A DNA stretch of 64,000 nucleotides from Rotaria macrura (lineage: Eukaryota > Rotifera > Eurotatoria > Philodinida > Philodinidae). A program made the position numbers and the translations under genes. The stretch's first letter is position 1. Each line of letters begins with the position of its first letter. Shown here piece after piece: positions 24,982 through 37,610 of the stretch. The stretch is taken from assembly GCA_900239685.1 (NCBI GenBank), contig OENT01000233.1, positions 1 through 64,000 on the forward strand, in the 5' to 3' direction. The notes below the pieces were generated by a model. The model was not told the origin of the DNA. It worked only from the letters and a program-made list of their open reading frames with translations, and searched no databases.

Positions 24982-25235
24982 ATCGGTTCAACTTGCGACG
25001 ATAAAGAGAATGAACTGAGGATTTTGTTCGCATGTTTTTATGACTAACTTTGAAACGGTATCGTTTTAAAATGTTTTGTTGAATCTATTGAAGATCTTTT
25101 TATTGCACGAACTATTTGTTAGTCTGTGAGAAAATTGACAACATTTAATTATCTTTTTCATTTAGCGAAGAAGTATTTATAATGTTAACTTTATTCTTGT
25201 TTACCATTGAATGAATTATCGAGAAAATATTGGAA

Positions 25236-25251
25236 AATAAATTTTAATAAA
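25236..25251 (+). terminator. Polyadenylation signals of LamG gene
   Basis: Two overlapping-range AATAAA hexamers at 25236-25241 and 25246-25251, about 255 bases after the LamG stop codon. Confidence 0.55.
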
Positions 25252-25559
25252 GAATGTTCTACAAACTATGCTATAAACAAAACTATCTTTTCTAATAAGA
25301 AGTTTACCAATCTTTGAGTACTCTACAAGCAGATATGGTTGTACTCATTTGACATTTTTCAATTATTACATGAAAAATTAGTTATGCATCCCTTAATTTC
25401 GACTAATAATGTCACGCTATAGAACTATTCTAACTTATCCTTATGAAAATATGACTTTTCTTACAATGGCTTTGCGTCAAAAAGGAAAAGAACTTGGACA
25501 TTAACATGAAAACCATTCCGCTATCATACATCACATCTAGATGAGATCATGAAGAATTA

Positions 25560-25765
25560 TGTTGTGTATATTCAACGGTCTGATGGGAAGATGTCGAAAA
25601 TAAATATATCAAAGACAATAGTAATGCAAATTGATAGAAATGCCGAAAATGAGAGTAAATTGAAGTATAAGTCTCCTACATCATCAATTCAATCTTACAT
25701 GCTAATTTTTCAACTCAAACTGATGTTTTCGATATGTTTCCTTTCTACCTATTTCATCCATTCGC
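25560..25765 (+). repeat. Dispersed repeat related to the 10.1-10.4 kb foldback
   Basis: This plus-strand segment aligns by eye with the minus strand of about 10150-10340 (GATAGAAAT.CGAAAA.GAGAGTA.ATTGAAGTA.AAGTC, then TCAATCT.ACATGCT and TTCGA). Both copies open similar short frames, which I treat as repeat-derived rather than genes. Confidence 0.5.
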
Positions 25766-25801
25766 TACAAGCCAGGAAATTCTCCGATGAAATAGAATAT
25801 T

Positions 25802-26828
25802 AGATCGACCGTAACATTTTGATTAGCGGTCGTAGAATAATCTTCGCTCCGCAGTCAGCAGGAGTATTGGGAAAAATCTATCGAAAAAAATCTAAAACTA
25901 GATACTCACATAACTGGGAAGATAAAATTCTTATGCAGGGTTCAACAAATTGAAAATAGTCATTCGCTATTTTTTAGAAGAACTAGCAGCATCGCTAAGT
26001 AATGTCTGAGGAAAAAAAGTTCGACAACTAGTTTTTCAATTCATGAAAGTAGAAATTATGTTTTTTTGTCTGATTATTTTCGAACTGATACATTTATATT
26101 CATTTATTTCTTGATGCAAATGATTGAGATGGCAAAATATTTTAGTGGTCATGCGGATTTTGGACAATAGATTACAAGAAATTTATATTCCTCATTGCTT
26201 AGAGACTGGTCATATTTTTCAGTTTTCTTCATTACAATACTGCAAGAAACCTACTCGAAGTTTCAATCTGCTTACTAAAACGAGATCCGTCAGTATTGAA
26301 TAAGCTTAAAGTTGCATGTGAACAAATTTCCAATTAAGAAATCGGTTGAAGCTCACCCTATATTGATTGATACCAAAGCTAGTCGAGGCTCAATGAAGTG
26401 TAGGATTATTTTTCTAACGAAAAGGATTCCTTTCATACAATTTTAACAATTATTTTCTAATTATTCTACTGTCTATTTTTACAGTACAGTCAATACAACA
26501 ATTTTTTACGAAAGCCGTACGTTATACGTACGTAGTGTGACCGTTGCTATGAAAAAATGAAATAAATAGATATTCTAAATTTTTTTTAATGACACTTTGA
26601 GAAAAAAGAGAAAAAAGATATTGTTTGACAGTTAAAAATAATTCAAACTTTTCTGGCAGTTTCCGATAAGTTTTTATATACATATTTGTATCTTATTCTA
26701 CAATGTGACAAAAATGAGAAGGCGACTTTTTTTCCGACAGATTATTCGCTTAGACTACTGATAGGCCTAACGATCCGTAGTTGCGTCAAGCGGGTGAAAG
26801 TAATGGTTCATGATCTGACTTGTACTTG
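25802..26828. other. Gene-free stretch
   Basis: No exon, RNA gene or clear repeat recognised. Confidence 0.5.
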
Positions 26829-27130
26829 ATTGGTAAAAATCCATATGTTTTCGTTTTATAAAAAGAAACGAATGCCCATGGCGGGTCTCGATCCCGCGAC
26901 TTCCGCGTTACTCAATGCTGTTTATAAGCACGGCAATCTAACCAACTGATTTACACGGGCCGTTGAAACATTTCAACTTTTCGAATCAAACATTCAACTA
27001 AACTGTAGAAAAGACTTGATAATGCTTTCGTAGAATTCCAAGTGTGGCACCAGTTACGACACGCATCGATTGACTTGATCAGTTCCTCGTCATTAATTTA
27101 TCACATTACGTACAAATATTTGTTCAAAGG
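26829..27130. repeat. 302 bp duplicated segment carrying tRNA-Ile, copy 2
   Basis: Second copy of 17045-17346 in the same orientation, with no net gap and about nine mismatches, all in the flanks. Confidence 0.9.
26874..26960 (-). tRNA. tRNA-Ile(UAU) with 14 nt intron, second copy
   Basis: Identical over all 87 bases to the gene at 17090-17176: same cloverleaf, same 14-base intron after position 37, anticodon TAT, and the same A at position 54. Identity of the tRNA body while the flanks have diverged suggests selection or recent conversion. Confidence 0.88.
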
Positions 27131-27739
27131 ACAAGTGACATGTTTGTAAATAGGTCACAAATGTTCATCGTAATGTACAGCGGGAGACTTGTTCTTTTAA
27201 TGATCTTCAATTTGTAGATGATGCTTAAGGGCAAACTAAATGCCAATCAAACATCAATACATCGATGCAGTAATTGAATATATATGTACAAAGTGAGTTA
27301 TCATCTATCATGTAAAATATTTCTGTTCGTTATACTATTACTGACGATGAGGTTTGTTGAATACGATTTAAAAAAAATGAGCCATCGATGATACACTAAT
27401 CAATTTAAAGAAACACTGTATTTTGTTGGATCGATCAGAATTTGACAGATAATAATAGAACTACGATTTCATTTATCTAAAGTTGTATCATCACATTTCC
27501 ACCAATGTTGCCAATCTACGTACGAGAATTATTTAAATTTGATTATTCTCTATACACGTTTAGATTTTGAACACATTTCCAATCAATGTTAAAAATAGTT
27601 TCTTTCACAATCATTTTGATTTGTTACATCATTCATGATCAAAATTTAGTAGTATTTTTTTCTCTCTACTTCTTTATTTTATCATCACAACACAAAAGGA
27701 ATTCTACATAAATATTCTCACTGTCTAATACTGTAAAAT
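27131..27739. other. Spacer downstream of the Ig receptor gene
   Basis: Holds the presumed 3' UTR of the minus-strand gene ending at 27740. No other feature seen. Confidence 0.5.
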
Positions 27740-30700
27740 CTAAACGACGACTTCATAAACCGTTTTTTTGTTCAATGGATAATTTTTTAATGGTGTTGAA
27801 TAACCACTTTCAGCGCTATCCTCTTTATTTTTCGTTGTACACAATGGAAAACCATAACTAACATATTGAGATTGAGAAGTATTTAAATCATTGTCTAACG
27901 ATGATAGATCATTCGGATTGAAATCTGTTATTGTTAACCGATCACTACCCGACAATGACGATGATGTCGGATTTGACATCATTCGATCACTTGAATCACT
28001 TGATAATTGATGATTATTATTAATATTCGTCACTAAATGAATGATCATGAAATTCAATAGGTTTCGTTTTTAGTACTAATCGATTATATTTGAAAAATAA
28101 TATACCTTGTGATTGATCAAACTTTTGAATATCACCTAGTTTAGAATAACTTGATGGCATTTGTTGTCGTTCAGGATATGTTACATTTGAAAAAAATTTC
28201 GTCGGACTTAAATTTAGATGATTGCAATGAATCATAATTGATTTCTTTTTGTTAAAAATCTCTATGTAGATCTACCTGTTTGTATTAGAAATAATTGGTT
28301 TGATATTGCTTGGACTCTGTGAAGATGTTTTACTCGTTGTAATCACTAAATATTGACCAGAAAGAAAAAAAATCAGTATAGTAAACAAAAAACAACATCG
28401 ACTTTTTCAAATGTTTATGAAATACCTCGCGAACGATTTGTATTTCGTAATCGCTTGCAATTGATGATCAAACAAAATATGCAAAGACCCAAAAGAATGA
28501 GAAAAGCAACGGTGATTAGTGATGATATTAATATAAAGATCCAAGTATATGATCTTTCACGTTCTATAAAATCAAAACAATAGTACATAATAAAGAACTT
28601 AAAATATATTCATACTAAATTCAACTGGTGCTGAATCACCACAGAAACTATCATACTGCTCAAGACATACGGATGTACTAATAACATTGTTTAATTCATA
28701 TTCATTGAGTTTTAAGATTCCACTTGATGTTACTATGCGTTGGCATATATTCGTTCGATTATTTATCTCAATACGTATACATAGTGGGACTTTGATTGTT
28801 GTAAAACTTGAATCGTTTAAGCGATAATTAATTGTTTTCCCTGACAAATGTAATAGCGAATGTTCAATCGTGGGTAAATCTATTAGACAATAGGAAATTA
28901 TATTTTATAGAAAGAAAAAAATTAATAAAGAAAGTAACCTTCTTTTTTTATTGGTACATCTTCTGTTTGAACATGAAGAAATGCTACCTTTGAACTTTGT
29001 CCTTTTTGATTATGAGCTCGAACACTTATATTGTAATATTCCAAATGTTGAAGATCTAAAGAATTATTTCACATAAGACTAATAGAAAAAAAAGTAAATA
29101 AATCGTTCTTTGACTATTAAGACAAAATTGAGAAATCATATTTTCTATATTCGAGATAATGCATACGATTTGTAACTCTCTCAACAGGTTCTGCATTCAT
29201 CGCCATTATAAAACACATTCTGAGTTCTCTTCACTTGCTAGTTAGTTCAACAATACTACTATTGAATTGAATCATGGCTCAATGAACAGAATTTTTCAAA
29301 TACCTCATAAAAGTATCGAAATATCTTATTCTTTTTTTTTCCGATGGGATATCATTTCTGTTCGACATTCAAGCATCTTTTTGAATGAGACCATATATTT
29401 CTTGTTCATGATTGATTCATTTTAAATATTTCAATTTATCCTATCTAGATGTTACAACTAATTTTCTTCTATGAGAAAAGAAAAACTAACTTGTAAATGT
29501 GAAATGACTTTCATTTGTTTCTTTTCGTAAAATGTTATCAAGTGAAATCGAAAAATATTGAGGCCATCCACCATCGAATCCTGGTTTCCATTGTATACTG
29601 ATCATTGCATAACTAACATTTGTCACATTCAAATCTGTTGGTGATTCTGGTACATCTATGTAGACAAAAAGACAAAAGCAAGAATTTTGTTTTCGTTTCA
29701 TTAAATGATGAACAACTGTGCTGAAAATGATTGATTGATAAACTATTAACATAAAAAAAAAATTCCATCCTGTGAACAATAGGAGATATATGTCTATATG
29801 ATATGATAATGATCGAGGAAAGAGCAAACACAGTATGAAAAATGATTTGATCTTAACATTAAACTATATGTCAATATACCTTTTGATCTCAGTTGGATAG
29901 TTGTTGAATTATATCCTAACTTATTTGATGCATTACATGAATAGAATCCATAATCTGTTTGACTCTGAATCTGTTGAATAATTAGATACGATAAAGATTT
30001 ATTTTGTGTAATGGAATATTTGTGTGAATTAAATATAATATTATTATTAAATTTCCAAATTATATTTGATTCAGGATATGAATCAATTTCACATTGAAAT
30101 TGTACATTCGTTGCATAAAGATCAACGGCTATTATTGGATGTAGTGTATGAATTTTTGGAGTATCTAAATTTTTATTTTTTTTTGCATGTAGAAAATAAA
30201 AGAATATTTATGATTAGAAAAAAAAGAAAACATCTCTTACAATGAACAAGAATTCGTGTTTGTGTTTTATTAAATTTTTCAATTGAACTTCCATTAGGAT
30301 ATTTCAATGTATTTTTTACCATACACGTATAAATTCCTGCATCATCTTTTGATACTTTTTCGATAGTGATCGAAGATGTCAATGAACTTGTATTTAATTT
30401 TTGATTATTTTTATACCATTGATAATAATCAATCGATGGATAACAATTCACATTGCACGTTAGCATTAATTTTTCATTTTCATTGATTAAACCACCTCCG
30501 TTTAACTGAATCAGTGGTGGATCTAGATGTAAAACGTATTAGAAAACATCTCATTGTGATTTCACACTTTTACATTGAACACGAATATGTACGGATGATT
30601 GACCATGGCCAATTACGTTCGATGCTGAACATGTATACTCGCCATCGTCACTTCGTCTTATATTTTGTAATGTAAATGATGAAGACGTCATACCTAAAGG

Positions 30701-32571
30701 TTTTTTTTCTTTATTCTTTTTTCTACAAATTTAATCTAGGAAATCAACCAACCAGGGATGATTAGACCATTCTTTAGCCAAGACAATGGTTTACTTAACG
30801 GTGGATTCGATTCACTTTGACAATGCAACGTTATGCGATCATCTTCGACAACGAGTAAATTAAGATTTGAAACAATTGTTTGACCATGGCGCAAACGAAC
30901 TTCTGGTTTATCTATTTGTGAATCATAAAAAAATTAAAATTTATGTATTGAAAACCACGAAATCTTTCTTTACATTCAACATTTAATATATATGAAGTAA
31001 TCAATGGTTTATCTAGAGCTTGATTTTCCACTTGACAAGTTAATAAACCATTATGATATTGTTTTTCCAATGGTAAATATAATTCACTAAATGATTGACG
31101 TGTATCCGAATGAATTTTATACAACGATCTAATTTAAAAAGATCAAATCATGAAGGGAATTCTATATGTCATATCGTACTCATTTATTTTTATTTGATTA
31201 ATTAACCAATTAAATGTTGGCAATGGATTTCCACCTTGTGTCATACAGAGAAATTTGCCTACATTATTTTCTATTAGACTTTTATTTCTTTGTTGTATGT
31301 CAGGTTTGGTTGGTCGAGCTAAAGATAAAATGTTATGTCAATAAACTCTATATTTTAGAAAATAAGCTACGTTAGCCTTGATACACTTGGTTTGAATCAG
31401 AAAAAAAAGAACAATTAAGAAACGGTCAGACATCAATCATTGTCCGACCTTCACCTTCTATACTCAATTTCTAAAGGCATAGTTATCCAGCTGCGAAAAA
31501 CTATCGTTCCTGTGTTACAATGAATATCAGAATAATTCAAATAAATTTTTGTCTTGTATGCATGTAGAACTACTCGAACAGTCTTTTTTATTGTTTGAAA
31601 TCTCAAATCAATGACTCGTTCATAATTAGGCCATACACAAAAAATATCTTAAGTATCGTAATTCAAATCAAAACATGTATATGATATTTCTTTCTAAAAC
31701 TACTTACTTAAAATAGTCAAGAGAATATCCATGGCAATAAGTTGATCAAAATTTTGACATAAATAACGACCACTATCTTGTTCAACTACGGATTTTATCA
31801 TTAAATCATATTTATTAATTATTTCATATTTTTTTCGATCACCAGCTACTTCATTATTAACAGATAAAACGACGCTATCTTTAGACCTGTTTGTTAATCA
31901 AAAAAATAAAAAAACAAAAACATCTTCTTAGTTTTCTTACCACATAACACGATCTCCTTTACGTAGTTGTTCAAATCGACATAAAAGTACTACATCCCGA
32001 CCTTGCCTTTCTGTCATATTGTTTGTTCCAACTATTCGCGAGGCGTATATCGATTGAATTACAATAGAGAAGAGTACTAAAGTAAATATTACAAATATAA
32101 GTAACTTTTTTTGTACTCTTCAATGAAATGTAGTATCATTGCTTTTTTGTATCTATCAAGTTCAATGTATTAAAAATAAATCAATGTGATATTAATCATA
32201 TCGATTTATTCGATCTCATAAGATATATTTAAGATCACATTGAAAAATTTATCATGATACATGCACATATATTTAATCTTAATAATCAGAATAGTGAACT
32301 TCAAGTATCTTGAACGATTTTCGATTACTAGTATTATCGGTTGTTTCATGTTAAGATTTCAGCAGGAAAAATATGAAAATTTCAAACATGAATCAAGTGA
32401 GTCTTTCTCAGAAAATGAATACAATGTATTCAGTTGTGTTGCATTGTTTTGTTGTTCTGGCTGAATTCATGTAAAATATCATTGTGTAATTATGATTTAG
32501 GGTAGAAAAGTGATCATTGTGTAGTGACATGAAGAAAGAAATAACTTACCGAAGATTGTCACTTGATACAT
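27740..32571 (-). CDS. Ig/FN3 cell-adhesion receptor, nephrin/KIRREL-like
   Basis: Minus-strand exons 32550-32571, 31941-32115, 31708-31886, 31180-31318, 30974-31128, 30753-30911, 30574-30693, 30241-30522, 29880-30164, 29491-29655, 28939-29055, 28616-28879, 28426-28563, 28276-28345, 28106-28206 and 27740-28032; 887 residues, all joins in frame. A 22 nt first exon plus the next encode a signal peptide (LLIFVIFTLVLFSIVIQSIYA). Five Ig domains follow, at about 34-125, 126-223, 224-316, 317-410 and 411-505, each with the YxC Cys (for example DSGRYLC, DDGEYTC, DAGIYTC); Ig linkers of the Y-x-P type resemble nephrin and KIRREL. Then an FN3 domain (506-599: VPESPTDLNV, WKPGFDGG), an unrecognised Cys-containing membrane-proximal region (600-690), a transmembrane segment (about 695-718) and a Ser-rich tail with Tyr residues ending YEVVV, a possible PDZ ligand. 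Expected role is homophilic or heterophilic cell contact. KIRREL lacks FN3 and nephrin has more Ig domains, so orthology is open. Confidence 0.85.
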
Positions 32572-35500
32572 TTGTAAAAGTGAAAAGTACAATCGAATGA
32601 ATACGTTAATCTGTGTTGAAGTGTGGAGGTGAAACTTTTATTATGTTACGTCAAGTTAAAGTTCAACATAGGAATTTCTACGTATTCGGTTTTTTCTGTC
32701 CGAAAAGAAATGAATTTGTAAATAAACTAGATGACAACCTAAAAGGATCAGCTCGATTGAGAGGATAGAAATGATTATGATTTCTTCTCTTCTTTACCAA
32801 TGATGATTATGATGAGTAAATATGCGTTCTTATATGGAGAGAAATGAACGAGCGACCACATCTTCATTCTCCTCCTCCTCCTCCTCTTCTTCTTCTTCTC
32901 CTCTCTTGTTCGCTTCTCTCAAGAGTCATAATGACCATCATAGAATACAAAATAAAAAGAAAAGAGATGTCAAATAGTAACATGCAAGTCCATGGTGAAC
33001 GAATGTATCAAGCTCTTTAATTCCATTTGCCGACTTAAACATATATGTCTATGCATATCCTGAAATACTTTTCATGGTCGTACAACGATGACAACAAAAG
33101 ACAGACACGTTCCTATTATGTTTGTCCCTTGAGTTTTAGATTCGGGTGGTTAAATTATATTATATTAAGGAAGAAATGAACAATCTAACGATAATTTTCT
33201 CAAGATGTTCACTGCATTGATTTCCTTTGGCTATGCTTAGTTTGATTTAGAGAACGACAAGTTGAAATGTTGACCTTTAGAAAATATAATAAGATTAGAT
33301 CGTCTCTTCGTTTGTATCACACACATACACACACAAATATTTCTGTGTTCATTTGTTTTGTACATAGCTTTAAACAAAATTTTGTTCATATTTGCTTCAT
33401 GTCTTTGACAAGAAATTTATTACGTATTAGTGATTAACTGACCATGTATCAAGCATTAGAGTGCTTCATCATTTCCACAAGAAAAAAGTGAAAGCGAAAA
33501 AAGAAGGCATCTTTACTCTTCATGACATTTTAATTACAGTGTGTCCACAATTGCTTAAACGTTTTCTTCCTATCATCATATCCGGATTCGTCATTCATTT
33601 TTATGGTGACGCCGGCTACTAAGTGATTGAGTTGGTTTCATTTCCTAGTGAAAATTATTACTCTCATATCATCTATTGAGGCAAATCAAAAAATAGATTA
33701 GTATAATGTGTCAAGAAGAAATTGGTGATATGATAGGTGTTTATTTATATACATCAAGGACGTTGAGATACTACTTGCGTCAATTATATGATGTTTACTT
33801 CCTTTGTCAAGATATCGACACATTTGATGGCATGAAGGGCGGTACTCTATACTCTAGTGGAAAAGCTATATGATAATAAATGAATATCAATTAGCTCGAT
33901 TGTATATAATATGTAATGTGATTTCATCTCTCTTTCACATTGATATTCAACACAAGAGATTTGTTTGACAAGAACATCTACTATAGAGTAGTTTTTTCTT
34001 TTATTCAATTAGTTACAAGATGATGTTTGACATAATATTATATACTATGATCGATGCCAGAGTTCAATATTTACTCTTTTGAGACTTTCTAGCAGTGGCT
34101 CTGTCTAAAATCAAATTGGATTGGATGATAGACATCATAGAATAGACTCATAATTGAACATGCGATGAGCATTCGTTCGTTGAATAATAAAACTTTGAAG
34201 TTGAATATATATGTGAAAATGAGATTTATATGTGATCAAACATGTTCATCTTGATGAAGAAAAAACAAAACAAAACAAATTCAAAGTGAAATTCTCAATC
34301 TGATAACGGCAATGTAGATAGATGTTTCTATGATTGAAACTTATATTTCTTTGTCTTTTCTGTTGTTAAAATATTGGATCATCACATAGCGTCTTTCAAT
34401 ATAAATTTTAGATGTATATAGTTGAAGACGTCGAGCAATGGATTAAGCTTATGATTACATAGAGAAAATAGGTAAACAAGTTGCGACTTTTGCATTTTAC
34501 ATGATACAATACACAACTCGTGTGCCGAATAGCATTATTATAATGGGTATCTTACACAACACGACTTGACATCATGAACGAATGAGAGGGAAATCGGATA
34601 TAACTTTTATCATCAAATAGAGAAATTGAATATATAGTGAATAAGGTGAACAATAGTTAAGAAAAAAAAGACTAGTTCATCCAAAAATGAAATATTTCTC
34701 AACAAACGTTGGAATCTCATTGCTATTTAAATTTAAGATTGCTTATAACAACAGTTAAAGAATTTTTCCATTGATTCTGACCAATCGTTATCAAATATAT
34801 TTCACATTAATTACTTCATCTATCTTGTGATGAGTGTTTTTAGCCTACACGCATGGAAGATACTTGACTATTTCAAATGGACAATAATGGGTTTTAATCG
34901 GATGTAATACTAGAATTGATCACAACCAGTTACGAATAGTTGCTCATTCTTTAACCGTTCAGCTATCTATTATTGATCATGAACTGTCGTCTCAGCTTGT
35001 ACTGTGGTCAATACTTTGCACATAGAAAACAATTGTTGTATTCTATTCATGCAATAGCTATTTTTTATCAAAGTTAATTTGAGCATCAGAACTCGAAGTG
35101 CCGGTAGTTGAATGTATCATGTTTAAAATCTCGAATCTAGTTTATTTATCGATGTAATTATATACATTCGGTGTTTAGCAAGTATCAGAAATACAGCTTA
35201 TTTTCACTTATTTTTGAAACTTTACTTTATTCTTGTTTCTTCTAATATGTTTTTAATGTTTACTTCACTGTATAGAACATAAACTTCTCTTGTGCTTCAT
35301 TTAAGCTGAGAATTTAAAGCAGTCCTAAAAGTTCTCAAAACATTTGTTTCGTCCGCTAATATTTATCTCGAAAGAAAATGTTTCTTCGAAAGCATGTGTG
35401 TACAAAATTTTGATTACAAACGTCACGTATTCGAGGGCAATTTTAAGTTTTTTAGCCCTTTGTAAAACACGATCAAAAACATGTATTGAAGTTTATTCGG

Positions 35501-37610
35501 TAGGAATTTGCAGCTTCCTATCAAAGATCGTGGCAGACAAGATTCAAGATGTTATCGAAACTCATGGAAGATGAACATCGTGTTCTAATGGATCTGCACG
35601 AGTCCCTTGTTGACGTTCTGTATTGCAGAGGACCTAATGATGAACTAATATGCAACAGTACACAGAAGGAAAGAGTTGTCTTGGAGGATTAGTGACAACG
35701 GGTACATCGTATTTCAAATTTTAATCCCATACGGATAGCGTTAAGAGCTTTTCGTGAAAGAAACGAATAATAGTTTCGATAGGATTCACACTGTTCAGAA
35801 GGCAATCTGGTAAACTAGCATCTAATTACAAGTAAAGTGAATCGAAAATCGATTCACTGGATCCTAGACTGACAGAACTCACACATGCACGTATATGAAC
35901 AGCCCACTTCGTCAGCTGTTTCCATCACAGATCCTGAAATTTCAAAAATGATGACTGGATATGTTCAATCAAGAAAAGAAATACAGAGAGTAAATAAGTG
36001 AAAGTGAGGTACTGACGAGAAGAAAATGAAAATTATCCAAGAACAATGAATAGAAAAACGCAGCCAAAGTAAGCGTTAAATACTGGTGCGAAATAGTGAC
36101 TGAAACCACGATTTTACTTCTGATAGAGGAAGAGCTCACAGTCTCCTGACTCATAGAATACACTGTTAACGGTTCTTGTTAGCGGGCAAAAATATCTTTC
36201 AGAGGGGAAAGAGGTTGAGTTTCACCTAACAACTGGATCACACCGTTCAAAAATTTAGCGATGGAGGCATCAAAGTTCCTTTTAGGAACTCCGGTTACCC
36301 CCTCGCTTACTTGATCAGTAGAAGTATCTATTCCGCGTAGCTACTCAGTGGATCTATCAACAATATGTGCTGCACAAATGGCCATTTGTGACGAAAAAAT
36401 GGTCATGTGAGCCATAGAAATAGTGATTTGTACCAAGACCTTGTTATAGACAGACAGACAGACAGATACAGGTGAATTACCATCTCTAGACCCTAATCAT
36501 TCAGTTTACGGAATATTTGAAAGACAGGAAGGTATACATTTTTTCTTTAAGATTTAGTTAGAAAAAAATGGCGAAAAATAGAACCAAGAATGTGGTTACA
36601 AAATTCACTAAAAGGCCGAATTTACCTTGGTGAGTAGATCAAAATACTGAAACAACCTCTGTCACCGATACAAACACAGAATATTACGGTTTCTAGGCCC
36701 TATCCTTTCAATCTAGGGAACTTGATTCGATAAAGACATTTAAGGCCATATTAGAAAACATAGGATAGGAGAAGAATTTAAATGTCCCAAAGTTTTGTAA
36801 CCATCTGAGAAAAATTATCAAAAATCTCATGTGAGAAAAAGTTTTTCAGGACATGTAGAGCTTCACTGAATTCTCGACTAAGTCGAAGGAGATATTGCAT
36901 AAATTGCATAGCGGTCGATAGAGAAATGATTTGTTCCATTAAATCAAATCAAATCAAAATGGAAACCTAATTTGATGACACTGAAACCAAGTAAAGTAAA
37001 AGAAAATGAATGAATCAAAGTGTATTTCAATAACAGTGTGATTTTCATAGAACAACGAAATATCGTAAGAACTGTATGATAGTTAGAAATTCGTTACATT
37101 AGGTCGTATTCAAGACGATGAATGTATCATTATTATTAATTCTCAGTGAAATGAGATATTATTTGTATGGTTTTTGAAATAGATTTTTTTCAAAACCATT
37201 CTCATCTTATTATAGTTATTGGACTAAAACAAGGTGTATTGTTTGAATTCATTTTTTGGGGCTATTTCCGTTATTACTTCAAACGATTCAATCGTATATA
37301 TCTTTTTATAGATTTAAATCGTACTTTGCTAGAATGAACTTTGTTCCTTTGTTTTAATTTTTTTTTATTTACAAATTTTGATGCCATCTATTCGTTGGTT
37401 TATTTAAAATATAAATTTTTTCCAGAAAATATTTTTTTCTTCAAAAAAAATTACTTACATTAGATTTTTTAACTGAAAAAGACATAGTTTACTTGTTTTC
37501 AAATGAATTAGTACACTTACAGAATAAAATTATTTAAACTACAAAACACAAATAAACGCTAGCATATACATGTGAGTGAAAAGCTCGACTATTGAAAAAG
37601 CTGATTTATA
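32572..37610. other. Long gene-free stretch with simple repeats
   Basis: No convincing exon over 5 kb. Simple repeats: CT/CTT-rich run at about 32868-32904, CA-rich run near 33322-33338, GACA repeats near 36450-36470 and AAATC repeats near 36940. The 36.2-36.75 kb part has higher GC and two related blocks (CTCTAGACCCTAATC..TCAGTTTACGG and TTACGGTTTCTAGGCCCTATC), perhaps an old mobile element. The left end contains the promoter of the Ig receptor gene. Confidence 0.45.
32868..32904. repeat. CTC/CTT microsatellite
   Basis: Pyrimidine run of CCT then CTT trinucleotides about 300 bases upstream of the Ig receptor start codon. Confidence 0.8.

Noticed and set aside
35344-35574. 76-codon plus-strand frame
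   Set aside because: No motif, isolated in a 5 kb gene-free stretch.
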